Assembly: GCA_029288115.1 (NCBI GenBank)
Contig: JARFPV010000153.1
Location: forward strand, 1-14,423
Length of the DNA stretch: 14,423 nucleotides
DNA from: Akkermansiaceae bacterium
GTDB taxonomy: Bacteria; Verrucomicrobiota; Verrucomicrobiia; Verrucomicrobiales; Akkermansiaceae
Direction: 5' to 3'
A model generated the notes under the pieces. The model had not been told where the DNA came from. It saw nothing but the letters and a program-made list of their open reading frames with translations, and ran no database searches. Below, in pieces: positions 7,918 to 14,423 of this stretch. Both the position numbers and the translations under genes were made by a program. Each line of letters opens with the position of its first letter. Position 1 is the stretch's first letter.

Positions 7918-7950
7918 AAACGCTGATATATTTTATCCAAAACGATGCTA

Positions 7951-8643
7951 TTAGAGACGACCGTCAGAGGCAAACGAGTAATATGCATGATCGCGATCAT
8001 CTGCAGGCCGTCCGATGATTACGTGGTCAATGAAGCGTATCCGCAGCAATCCGGATGCCTCCGAAAGATTGCGGGTTAAACTGATGTCCTGCTTGCTTGG
8101 GCTCGGATCACCTGACGGATGGTTATGAACCAGCACAAAAGCAGATGCCCGGTTTATGAGCACATGGTGTAGCACATCACGCGGTTCGCAGAGGGCTGTG
8201 TTTGCATTGCCCACGCTGAGTTCGATCGTACGGACACCACGCAATTTACTGTCTAATAATATGATCAGCACATGTTCCTTTCGCTCGTGCGCCAGTCTGG
8301 GTGCCACTGCATCGTAGATGGCATCCGGACTATTCATCGGGGCGCGCCGCATCTTTTCGTTTGCCGTGCGTGCACCAAGTTCAAATGCAGCGAGCAGCTG
8401 GGCAGCCTTTGCAGGACCTAAGCCATGCTCCATCGAGAGTTCCTTGACGGTCAACCCACCAAGCTCGGTCAGGCTGCCGTGCTTTTTGAGTAATTTTCTA
8501 CCTACCTCAATCGCACTTTTCCCCCTAACTCCAACTCGCAGAAATATGGCGAGCAACTCTGCGTCACTGACCGATGACGCCCCCAGCCGCGCGAATCGCT
8601 CACGTGGCCGTTCGTTTTTTGGCAGGTCGGGGATCTTTGCCAT
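7951..8643 (-). CDS. radC: RadC family JAB/MPN-domain protein
   Basis: RadC proteins are conserved in bacteria and were historically linked to DNA repair, though the biochemical role is not settled. The 230-residue protein has the usual two-part structure. Residues 1-95 carry a helix-hairpin-helix-like region (LGGLTVKELSMEHGLGPAKA) after a typical start with MAKIPDLPKNERPRERF. Residues 105-226 are the JAB domain: Glu123 (KEHVLIILLD), then His173 and His175 in FVLVHNHPSGDPSPSKQD with Asp186, which together form the JAMM zinc motif. Family-typical LSVGNANTALCEPRDVLHHVL precedes it, in part, and IDHVIIG follows it. It starts 8 bp after the ispF stop, so the two are almost certainly cotranscribed. 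Start is ATG at 8643; no Shine-Dalgarno is visible. Confidence 0.95.
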   Translation of the reverse strand: MAKIPDLPKNERPRERFARLGASSVSDAELLAIFLRVGVRGKSAIEVGRKLLKKHGSLTELGGLTVKELSMEHGLGPAKAAQLLAAFELGARTANEKMRRAPMNSPDAIYDAVAPRLAHERKEHVLIILLDSKLRGVRTIELSVGNANTALCEPRDVLHHVLINRASAFVLVHNHPSGDPSPSKQDISLTRNLSEASGLLRIRFIDHVIIGRPADDRDHAYYSFASDGRL

Positions 8644-8651
8644 GATGCTGG

Positions 8652-9131
8652 TTAGTCAGAAAGCTTGATCATGGCTGATGCCAATGCGGCGATGCCCTCC
8701 TTACGTCCTACGAAGCCCATGGTCTCGTTTGTGGTCGCCTTAATGCCCACTTGTCCGGGCGTGATCCCAAGAGCCGCAGCAATGTTCGTTTTCATCGCCT
8801 CAGCATGGGGAAGAACTTTTGGAGCCTCCGCGATCATGGTCGAATCGATATTCTGAATCACGGCACCCCGCTCGTCGCCAAGCTCACGACACTTTTCCAG
8901 AATCTTGAGTGAGGAAATACCTTCAATACGATCGTCTTCGGGGGGAAAATAATGACCAATATCCGGCAATCCGAGACAACCTAACAACGCATCTGCAATT
9001 GCGTGGCTAAGCACATCCGCATCCGAGTGCCCTGAGAGTCCATGGCTGTGTGGGATTTCCACACCGCCCAGAATCAATGGGCGGCCTTCGGCAAATTGGT
9101 GAACATCGTATCCTATTCCGGTGCGGTACAT
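8652..9131 (-). CDS. ispF: 2-C-methyl-D-erythritol 2,4-cyclodiphosphate synthase IspF
   Basis: IspF converts CDP-ME 2-phosphate to 2-C-methyl-D-erythritol 2,4-cyclodiphosphate with release of CMP, the fifth step of the MEP isoprenoid pathway, as a cytoplasmic trimer. The 159-residue length is standard. Zinc ligands are visible as Asp9 and His11 in GIGYDVHQF and His43 in DVLSHAIADALLG. Other signatures are LSGHSDADV, DIGHYFPPED, NIDSTMIAEAPKVLPH and KATTNETMGFVGRKEG near the C-terminus. It precedes radC by 8 bp and follows a terminator-like hairpin that ends the FKBP transcript, so it probably begins a new transcription unit (ispF-radC, perhaps with the sulfatase and lpxA). ispD, often adjacent or fused in other bacteria, is not here. 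Start is ATG at 9131, directly after a pyrimidine-rich leader. Confidence 0.97.
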   Translation of the reverse strand: MYRTGIGYDVHQFAEGRPLILGGVEIPHSHGLSGHSDADVLSHAIADALLGCLGLPDIGHYFPPEDDRIEGISSLKILEKCRELGDERGAVIQNIDSTMIAEAPKVLPHAEAMKTNIAAALGITPGQVGIKATTNETMGFVGRKEGIAALASAMIKLSD

Positions 9132-9139
9132 GGTAATGA

Positions 9140-9168
9140 ATAATTGAACGTTGAGTCTGAGATATCAA
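9140..9168 (-). promoter_or_regulatory. Sigma70-like promoter candidate for ispF
   Basis: On the minus strand TTGATA (9168-9163, five of six to the -35 consensus) is followed after 17 bp by AATTAT (9145-9140, four of six to the -10 consensus). The predicted start falls at about 9132-9133, so the ispF message would have essentially no leader. The -35 box overlaps the T-run of the upstream terminator. The -10 is weak, so this is a candidate only. Confidence 0.33.
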
Positions 9169-9200
9169 AAAAGGCTACCCCGACATGTTGGGGTAGCCTT
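9167..9200 (-). terminator. Rho-independent terminator of the FKBP gene
   Basis: A perfect 11-bp stem, AAGGCTACCCC (9171-9181) against GGGGTAGCCTT (9190-9200), encloses an 8-base loop. On the minus strand it is followed by a T-run (six T counting the end of the stem), as expected for intrinsic termination 30 bp or so after the FKBP stop codon at 9232-9234. On the plus strand no T-run follows. A smaller 6-bp hairpin (TCAGGG 9215-9220, CCCTGA 9225-9230) sits between the stop codon and the main stem. Confidence 0.85.
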
Positions 9201-9231
9201 GGTTAAAATGGACCTCAGGGCAATCCCTGAA

Positions 9232-10125
9232 TTACTCAGCTTTTTCCTTCTTGGTTGGATTGGGTTGTGCAGGAACACGGACTGGAGGCGTAGTAGCACT
9301 TGCTCTTGGACGGGTTGGTGGACCCGGCTGAATCAATGGTGGTGCAGGGGGTGTTGCTGGAGCCGACTTGATGTCAACCAGCTCGATTTCGAAAATCAAC
9401 ACACTGTTAGGGCCTCCTGGTCCTCTTGGTGATGCACCGTAACCCAGCGCGGAAGGAATGAAAATTTTCCACTTGGCTCCGACTGGCATCATTTTAAGCG
9501 CCTCGGCAAAACCGGGAACCACCTGGAGGGTGAATTCAGCAGGCTTACCATCCGGCTGGTGCTTGATGGAGCTATCAAACTCCTCGCCGTCAATGAGAGA
9601 ACCTTTGTAGTGCAGGATGAATTTCGTGCCGCTGTCTTGGGCTCCTCCTGCAGGCGCAACATATTTTCTGTCGCCGCCTTTTTTAATCACCTCGTACTGT
9701 AGACCACTGGAGGTTGTTTTCACGCCTTCGCGTTTGGCATTTTTCTCAAGGAAAGCTTTGTTATCTTCCAGCTTTTTCGCGGCACGTTGCTCGGCACGCT
9801 CTCTGGCAAGACCTTGGAGCACCTGCATTGCTGCACGCATTTTTTCTTCCGGAATTGATGGCTTCTCGCCTTTCAGTCCAGCCATCAGGCCTTTCATCAG
9901 CTCCTCGGTATTGAATTCTTTTTCTCCGAAACCTGCTCCATGCAGGCCTTGGCCCTGCTGGTGACCAAGAACGTATGAGCCAATTGCGAAGGCCTCTTTC
10001 TCTGACATTTTGGGAGCCGCTGGCTGCGTCGGGGGTGCTGCTGGAGCCGGTGCCTGTGCGCAGACCTGACCAGCACAAATAATCCCTGCCAAGGCGAGGG
10101 TGATGGACGTGTATTTTGTTTTCAT
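9232..10125 (-). CDS. Secreted FKBP-type peptidyl-prolyl cis-trans isomerase (Mip/FkpA-like)
   Basis: A periplasmic or surface foldase that catalyses cis-trans isomerisation of proline peptide bonds. Residues 1-25 are a signal peptide (cleavage near CAQA), then a short Ala/Pro-rich linker. Residues 40-130 match the FKBP_N dimerisation domain (SEKEAFAIGSYVLGHQQG, then a long charged helix). Residues 138-252 are the FKBP domain: SSGLQYEV, HYKGSLIDGEEFDSS (Tyr173, Phe183, Asp184), VVPGFAEAL, MPVGAKWKIFIPSALGYG (Tyr229) and LIFEIELVDI. The Trp normally found in VIPGW at the base of the active-site pocket is Phe206 here; this occurs in some active homologues. Residues 255-297 form an unusual Pro/Ala/Thr-rich basic tail ending KKEKAE. 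A terminator follows the gene; it is divergent from creB across a 125-bp gap. Confidence 0.94.
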   Translation of the reverse strand: MKTKYTSITLALAGIICAGQVCAQAPAPAAPPTQPAAPKMSEKEAFAIGSYVLGHQQGQGLHGAGFGEKEFNTEELMKGLMAGLKGEKPSIPEEKMRAAMQVLQGLARERAEQRAAKKLEDNKAFLEKNAKREGVKTTSSGLQYEVIKKGGDRKYVAPAGGAQDSGTKFILHYKGSLIDGEEFDSSIKHQPDGKPAEFTLQVVPGFAEALKMMPVGAKWKIFIPSALGYGASPRGPGGPNSVLIFEIELVDIKSAPATPPAPPLIQPGPPTRPRASATTPPVRVPAQPNPTKKEKAE

Positions 10126-10215
10126 AAATGGTGATGAACTAGTGATGGGCGCACAAGCTAGAGGCGTATTCCTAGGCTGTCGAGCGGTTTATCCTGAGAT
10201 CAAGCATATTTGGAG

Positions 10216-10244
10216 TTGGGAATTTGCCGTTTCAAACCTAGAAT
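10216..10244 (+). promoter_or_regulatory. Sigma70-like promoter candidate for creBC, leaderless
   Basis: TTGGGA (10216-10221, four of six to the -35 consensus), a 17-bp spacer and TAGAAT (10239-10244, five of six to the -10 consensus) lie just before creB. Transcription starting seven bases after the -10 would begin at 10251, the A of the creB ATG, so the message would have no leader. This agrees with the lack of a Shine-Dalgarno sequence there. Confidence 0.42.
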
Positions 10245-10250
10245 TTCCCC

Positions 10251-10934
10251 ATGCCCAAGATTTTATTGGTGGAGGATGAGACATCGATTGCGGAAAACCT
10301 GATCTATGCACTGGAAACGGAGCACTTCGAGGTGCTTCACGCGACCACAGCCGGAGAAGCCCTCGAAAGCTTGGATGAATCATTTCACCTCGCCATCCTC
10401 GACGTCGGATTGCCGGACATGTCAGGCTTCGATCTTTGCACGGAAATCAGGAAATCGTCCACCCTTCCTGTGCTGTTTCTTACTGCCAGAGATTCTGAGG
10501 TTGACCGGATTCTCGGGCTTGAGCTTGGCGGCGATGATTACGTCACCAAGCCATTCAGCCCACGTGAGGTTGCTGCCCGGGTGCGTGCCATCCTACGACG
10601 CGCATCGTCTAGCCAACGCACCCAACAAGCCGTCACCCCGTCGGATCCGCTGTATCACGATGAGGATGCAATGACCATTTCCAGCCACGGCCAAACACTC
10701 GTCCTCACCGCGCACGAGTACAAACTGCTCGCCGCCCTGATGACCCAACCAGGACGTATTTTCACTCGCGAGCAGTTATTGGAAAAAGCATGGGAAGATC
10801 CTGGCTCCGCGATGGATCGAACTATCGATGCCCACATCAAGTCACTGCGCGCCAAACTCCGCGCCTGTACGCCGGACGGAAGCGACCCCATCGAGACCAG
10901 ACGTGGGCTTGGATACACCTTGAACTGTGATTAA
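10251..10934 (+). CDS. creB: OmpR-family response regulator, CreB-like
   Basis: A DNA-binding response regulator, cytoplasmic, acting with the CreC-like kinase downstream. Residues 1-118 are a receiver domain with the acidic pair Glu8-Asp9, phosphoacceptor Asp51 (LAILDVGLPDMSGFDLC), Thr78 (LPVLFLTARD) and Lys100 (DDYVTKPFSPREV). Residues 130-226 are a winged-helix domain: LTAHEYKLLAALMTQPGRIFTREQL as successive parts, then DRTIDAHIKSLRAKLR and RRGLGYTL. The match to E. coli CreB is close along the length, including LFLTAR, EVDRILGLE and KPFSPREV, so CreB is preferred over PhoB or OmpR. In enterobacteria CreBC responds to carbon source and cell-wall stress; the signal here is unknown. creB stops 6 bp before creC. 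The E. coli CreB target repeat TTCAC-N6-TTCAC was not found in the window. Confidence 0.93.
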   Translation: MPKILLVEDETSIAENLIYALETEHFEVLHATTAGEALESLDESFHLAILDVGLPDMSGFDLCTEIRKSSTLPVLFLTARDSEVDRILGLELGGDDYVTKPFSPREVAARVRAILRRASSSQRTQQAVTPSDPLYHDEDAMTISSHGQTLVLTAHEYKLLAALMTQPGRIFTREQLLEKAWEDPGSAMDRTIDAHIKSLRAKLRACTPDGSDPIETRRGLGYTLNCD

Positions 10935-10940
10935 CCGACG

Positions 10941-12383
10941 ATGCGATTAACCAGGGTCACTTTGTTTTTTCTCGCGCTGATCATTGCGTTCGGGTTCTAC
11001 CGCATGTTTGATTTTTTGTTGGATGATGTGGATGCCCAGACATTTCAAGCGACCGAGGAAGTCATGGTGGATACCGCGCACGTGATGGCGGGTATGATTG
11101 AGAGCGAGCTCAAGGAGGATAACAAGCCGGACGCGCAGATGCTCAGGTCAGCATTCAGCAATGCACAGGCACACACGCTGAAGGCAACCATCCACAAACA
11201 CACCAAGACGAGCATCGGGCTGAACGCCTACTTAACTGACTCAGAGGGAATCGTGCTGTTCGACTCCGACAACGGTCGCCGCGAAGGGCAAGATCTGTCA
11301 CGCCACAACGATGTCTTCCGCACCCTCAATGGAAAGTACGGTGCTCGTTCATCGCGTGAGGATGAAAGCGAGCCCAACAGCTCCATTCTCTATGTCGCTG
11401 CACCTGTAAAATCAGGTGATAAAATCGTTGCGGTCATCACAGTTTACAAACCTCAGGCGGACGTGCTGAAATTTATCACTGACCGCCGCCGAGACATTCT
11501 CACTGCTACCGTCTTCATCGGTGGGGGCGTCATTCTGCTCACCGGAGCGGTCTTTATCTGGCTGTTCCAACCCGTTGGGCGACTTACCAGTTATGCCCAC
11601 TCGATTAGTCGGGGTGAGCGCTTGCCGATGCCATCGCTCGGGAGAGGCAAAGAGGTCAACACCCTCGGCAAAGCACTGCATGACATGCGCGAGACGCTCG
11701 AGGGCCGCCGGTATGTCGAGAATTACGTCTCCACATTGACCCACGAGTTGAAGAGTCCGCTGGCTGCAATCAAAGGGGCCGCGGAACTGTTAGAAGAAGA
11801 CTTACCTGCGGAAAAACGTCAACGTTTCCTCGCTAACATCCGGCGTGAAACCGCGAGGAGCGAGATCCTTGTAAGGGATCTGCTGCGCCTCGCCGAGCTG
11901 GAGCGCCAGCCACACCTTGAGCACAAGCGTCCTATCAATCTGACTAACCTTTGCCATGAGATCGCAGATGAGGTCGGCCCCCGACTTGCAGATAAAAACC
12001 TGACTCTAAAGTGTGAGGCGCACGAAGACATCAACATCACGGGCGACGCCATGGTGCTTCGCCTCGCACTGATCAACTTGCTCGACAACGCCATCGGATT
12101 CTCACCCGACGGTGAACCGGTCTTCTTAAAGCTGAAAAAGATCGACGGCCATGCCGAAGTCACCATCACAGACAGCGGACCCGGTCTGCCGGATTACGCT
12201 GAGCAGCGTGCATTCGAGCACTTCTACTCGTTACCTCGCCCTGGCTCCGATCTAAAAGGCACCGGGCTCGGTTTGCCGCTTGTGCGTGAGGCGGTGAAAC
12301 TGCACGACGGTGAAGTCACCTTGCGTAACCACCCCGATGGCGGCTGTGTGGCGACGATCCGTATACCGGTTTCAGGAGCATAG
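10941..12383 (+). CDS. creC: CreC-like membrane sensor histidine kinase
   Basis: An inner-membrane kinase expected to phosphorylate the CreB-like regulator. Its 480 residues match E. coli CreC (474) in length and order. Two membrane helices (about 4-22 and 187-210) bracket a periplasmic CreC-type sensor domain of about 160 residues with SEGIVLFDSD, GQDLSRHNDV, GKYGARSS and ILYVAAPV. A HAMP linker follows (211-258), then the dimerisation helix with His268 in THELKSPLAAIKGAAELL. The ATPase domain has the N-box INLLDNAIGFSP (Asn383), G1 DSGPGLPD, EHFYSLPRP, and G2 GTGLGLPLV. All catalytic boxes are intact. The gene starts 6 bp after creB and ends in a 12-bp convergent overlap with the glycosyltransferase gene. 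creD, which follows creC in enterobacteria, is not present here. Confidence 0.94.
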   Translation: MRLTRVTLFFLALIIAFGFYRMFDFLLDDVDAQTFQATEEVMVDTAHVMAGMIESELKEDNKPDAQMLRSAFSNAQAHTLKATIHKHTKTSIGLNAYLTDSEGIVLFDSDNGRREGQDLSRHNDVFRTLNGKYGARSSREDESEPNSSILYVAAPVKSGDKIVAVITVYKPQADVLKFITDRRRDILTATVFIGGGVILLTGAVFIWLFQPVGRLTSYAHSISRGERLPMPSLGRGKEVNTLGKALHDMRETLEGRRYVENYVSTLTHELKSPLAAIKGAAELLEEDLPAEKRQRFLANIRRETARSEILVRDLLRLAELERQPHLEHKRPINLTNLCHEIADEVGPRLADKNLTLKCEAHEDINITGDAMVLRLALINLLDNAIGFSPDGEPVFLKLKKIDGHAEVTITDSGPGLPDYAEQRAFEHFYSLPRPGSDLKGTGLGLPLVREAVKLHDGEVTLRNHPDGGCVATIRIPVSGA

Positions 12384-13598
12384 CCTCTGTTTGATCCAGG
12401 ACCTCATGGCATCAGGAGACATCACCTCGGGATTGCCAAACTCTGCTTCTCCGGCATTTTCCAGTTCCGCGGGCAAATGATCGATCAGCTTTTCCAAGTC
12501 TTGATAACCTGATATCTCCTGCCGGAGAACATCCCCCATGGCCCGCGCATTACCTTCGCTGAATCCATACCGGCGAATTTGTTTTTCCAGACCAAACAGC
12601 AAGGTCTCCCAAGTTGTCATCGGCCCCTGTGTGATGGAAGCCGACTCAGCAGCGGAGTCAATAAACGCAAAGGGCACCTGCTCGATTGCCGCCCCTTGTT
12701 TCAGCGCCGCAAGAATCCAATCGGTATCAAAAGAAAAATCATAGACTGTCGGCTCGCTGATGATTTTTTCTAACAAATGTATCTCATAGAGCTTGAATGC
12801 TGCCTGGGTATCGAGGATGCCTTTTGAAAAAATCACCTGACCGATCATTCGCTGCATGTGGCGCAGCACCTTGATACCGATCCCCCACCGCGCACCTTCT
12901 TTGACAAGGACCGACTCTGGATGTTTTCGGTTCCCCAACACCACTGGGGTGCCGTTTTCGACAAATGGCTGCAGTACCAACCCGAGCTGGCCGAGATGCA
13001 CCGAGTTATCGGCATCTGTGTAAACCACTGCATCCATGCCATCCTTGGATGCCTGCATCGCACCCAGAATGATCGCCCCTGCCTTTCTCGAGTCATCCGC
13101 GTTTGCGAGCTCACGCAGAGGTCCTGATTCTGCAGGCAGAGCCTCAGCGAGCGAATGAACCGACACATGGTTTCCAAGCTCGTGCTGTTGAGCGATTTCC
13201 TGTGCGAGCTGACCACTGCCGTGCGGACAGCCATCATCAACCGCATATAAGTGCCAATCCACACCAGTATCGCGGCATGCCCACTCAAGTTGCTGCATCT
13301 TGGTGACCAGTGAATTTTCACCGTGAGGATTGTCATCACTCTTCGGTTTGAGGCGGTTCTGTTCTCCCCACATGGCAAAAATCACACCGATACGTAGTCG
13401 CACATCATTTCCTGTGAGCCACTGTCTGGAACGCGCCAAAAGCATTGCCATCCGCGCCTCCAAGGGGGTGTCAGCCGTAAGCCTGGTTGGCACTCCGTCT
13501 GCAATCATCCTCTCTGCGTGCCGGATCACGCTTTGCTGATGTTCAGGATCTGTCAGATCAAAATCATCCCTTGTATTGGCTATCCACGAGTCGTCCAT
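12372..13598 (-). CDS. Cytoplasmic GT2 glycosyltransferase of the ALG5/dolichyl-phosphate glucosyltransferase type
   Basis: A family 2 glycosyltransferase that would pass a sugar from a nucleotide donor to an acceptor that is not evident from sequence. With the ATG at 13598 it has 408 residues. Motifs are: LRIGVIFAMWGEQNRL at the start of the GT-A fold (68-83), VDDGCPHGSGQ (120-130), SRKAGAIILGA (170-180), the metal-binding YTDADNS (193-199), LGNRKHPES (221-229) and DTQAAFKLY (263-271), the last being typical of the ALG5-like group. No transmembrane helix is visible, so it is soluble or peripheral. Other possible starts are ATG 13628 and GTG 13700; the extra residues are not needed for the fold and the choice is unsure. 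The stop codon overlaps creC by 12 bp. Neighbours give no clue to the acceptor. Confidence 0.85.
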   Translation of the reverse strand: MDDSWIANTRDDFDLTDPEHQQSVIRHAERMIADGVPTRLTADTPLEARMAMLLARSRQWLTGNDVRLRIGVIFAMWGEQNRLKPKSDDNPHGENSLVTKMQQLEWACRDTGVDWHLYAVDDGCPHGSGQLAQEIAQQHELGNHVSVHSLAEALPAESGPLRELANADDSRKAGAIILGAMQASKDGMDAVVYTDADNSVHLGQLGLVLQPFVENGTPVVLGNRKHPESVLVKEGARWGIGIKVLRHMQRMIGQVIFSKGILDTQAAFKLYEIHLLEKIISEPTVYDFSFDTDWILAALKQGAAIEQVPFAFIDSAAESASITQGPMTTWETLLFGLEKQIRRYGFSEGNARAMGDVLRQEISGYQDLEKLIDHLPAELENAGEAEFGNPEVMSPDAMRSWIKQRLCS

Positions 13599-13754
13599 TG
13601 CCGGAAGAATAGATACCAGGGAGCCCATACGGCAAGCATCACTGAAAATAGGGCAAAAAAATGCTCTAATTTGCGTAATTTGACTGAATAGTAACTGCAC
13701 ATCATCGTCTTATGCATGGCGGAATGAAATCCCCGCTGGCATTCATCATCAATC

Positions 13755-13760
13755 TATACT
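13755..13760 (+). promoter_or_regulatory. Candidate -10 box before the SH3-like gene
   Basis: TATACT matches the -10 consensus at five of six positions and lies 13 bases before the ATG at 13774, which would give a leader of about seven bases. No -35 box at the proper spacing and no extended -10 TGn is visible, so confidence is low. Confidence 0.25.
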
Positions 13761-13773
13761 ACCGTTACCCGCT

Positions 13774-14423
13774 ATGAAAACCTCAGTTATCTTCCTTGCC
13801 GCTACCATTTCACTGGTAAGTTCTGCCATTGCGGCTCCTAAGAAGTCCCTGCTCAACAATGACCCGGACGTCATTTACCTGGAAGAGCATATCGACCGCT
13901 CCATCACCTTACTCGTGGTCAAGCCCACCACCGTCTATGCCACCAAAAAAGGCAAAAGCAGCCGACGCCTCGGCGCATTCAAGGCAAACACCAAGGTAGA
14001 ACTCATCGCCATGACCGATAAGGCCTACCGTGTAAAAGGCCAGGCAAGCCATGCAGGTGTCACCGGCTGGGTGAACCCAAACCACCTCGCATCCAAGGAC
14101 AAGGACTTCATCAGCAACCTGAAAAAACTCTACGAACGCCAGTTGATTGTCAGAGAGCTGATCGCCAACAAGGAGGTTGCCATCGGTATGACTCTCGATG
14201 AAGTCCGCTCTTCACTCGGCGATCCCACAGAAACCGAAATCGAACAAACCCGTGACGGCCAGTCCGGAAAATGGGATTACGTGATTACTGAGGAACTCAA
14301 ACACTACCGCACCGTGGTCGATCCTCACACGGGCAATCTTTACCGCCAGCTGTCCCACGTCACCGTGGAGGAGCGCGCACGCACGACCATCAAATTCAAA
14401 GACAATCTAGTCACTTCGCTCAC
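13774..14423 (+). CDS. Secreted protein with SH3-like and SmpA/OmlA-like segments, C-terminus cut by window edge
   Basis: The reading frame runs from ATG 13774 off the right edge (216 codons seen). Residues 1-21 form a signal peptide (VIFLAATISLVSSAIAA, cleavage near AIA-A). Residues 50-108 look like a bacterial SH3-type beta-barrel: TVYATKKGKSSRRLGAFKANTKVEL as alternating strands, then TGWVNPNHLA, which is the usual closing strand. After a charged helix (111-133), the motif IGMTLDEVRSSLGDPTE (138-153) resembles the start of SmpA/OmlA (BamE-like) domains. It may bind peptidoglycan or act in outer membrane assembly, but neither is shown. I do not know a gene name. No Shine-Dalgarno sequence precedes it. 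It is divergent from the glycosyltransferase gene. Confidence 0.78.
   Translation, partial: MKTSVIFLAATISLVSSAIAAPKKSLLNNDPDVIYLEEHIDRSITLLVVKPTTVYATKKGKSSRRLGAFKANTKVELIAMTDKAYRVKGQASHAGVTGWVNPNHLASKDKDFISNLKKLYERQLIVRELIANKEVAIGMTLDEVRSSLGDPTETEIEQTRDGQSGKWDYVITEELKHYRTVVDPHTGNLYRQLSHVTVEERARTTIKFKDNLVTSL

Noticed and set aside
10126..10250. CreB-type operator (TTCAC-N6-TTCAC) in the fkbp-creB region
   Set aside because: Not found here or elsewhere in the window; only single or directly adjacent TTCAC copies, which do not have the right spacing.
12845..13378. Minus-strand open frame of 177 codons in another frame of the glycosyltransferase gene
   Set aside because: It is fully inside the GT2 gene, whose motifs are in the other frame; composition is Ser/Arg/Trp-rich and not protein-like.
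1..14423. Mobile element or defence island
   Set aside because: No transposase, integrase, terminal inverted repeats, toxin-antitoxin pair, nuclease-helicase operon or CRISPR-like repeats were seen.

Overview
The window reads as a stretch of chromosome from a Gram-negative bacterium of the PVC group, most likely Verrucomicrobiota. The evidence is an LpxA (so lipid A is made), a secreted formylglycine-type sulfatase, a membrane-anchored pseudokinase fused to a SUMF1/FGE-fold domain, and Mip-type FKBP and CreBC genes beside lineage-type secreted proteins of unknown function. The phylum is an inference; no rRNA or other phylogenetic marker is present. Genes are tightly packed, the largest intergenic gap is about 125 bp, and I see no insertion sequence, phage gene, tRNA, CRISPR array or integrase. 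It looks like ordinary core chromosome with some lineage-specific envelope genes.

Layout. At the left edge, on the minus strand, lies the 5' three quarters of pabB (aminodeoxychorismate synthase component I), cut by the window. Divergent from it is a plus-strand run of four genes: an anchored TPR-like protein, a pseudokinase-TM-FGE-fold protein, a secreted Ig-like protein of unknown function, and a secreted N-acetylmuramoyl-L-alanine amidase. The last three or all four may work at the envelope. These converge on a minus-strand run, in transcription order: FKBP-type peptidyl-prolyl isomerase (with its own terminator), ispF, radC, a sulfatase and lpxA. Divergent from the FKBP gene is a creB-creC two-component pair on the plus strand. 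creC overlaps tail-to-tail by 12 bp with a minus-strand GT2 glycosyltransferase. The right edge is occupied by the start of a secreted SH3-like protein, cut by the window.

How the genes fit together. ispF (isoprenoid precursors), lpxA (lipid A), the amidase (peptidoglycan) and the FKBP (periplasmic folding) are envelope-related housekeeping functions. radC and pabB are general metabolism or repair. The sulfatase is a Cys-type enzyme that needs a formylglycine maturase, but the FGE-fold protein in this window lacks the copper-binding cysteines and cannot be that maturase.

The most notable signals are: (1) the pseudokinase-FGE fusion, in which all catalytic kinase motifs and the FGE cysteines are replaced; (2) the absence of a recognisable Shine-Dalgarno sequence upstream of essentially every start codon, with candidate promoters whose predicted transcription starts fall on or within a few bases of the ATG; (3) a creBC pair with neither creA nor creD beside it. 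I found no convincing wholly new system, but the plus-strand four-gene cluster is the best candidate for undescribed biology.
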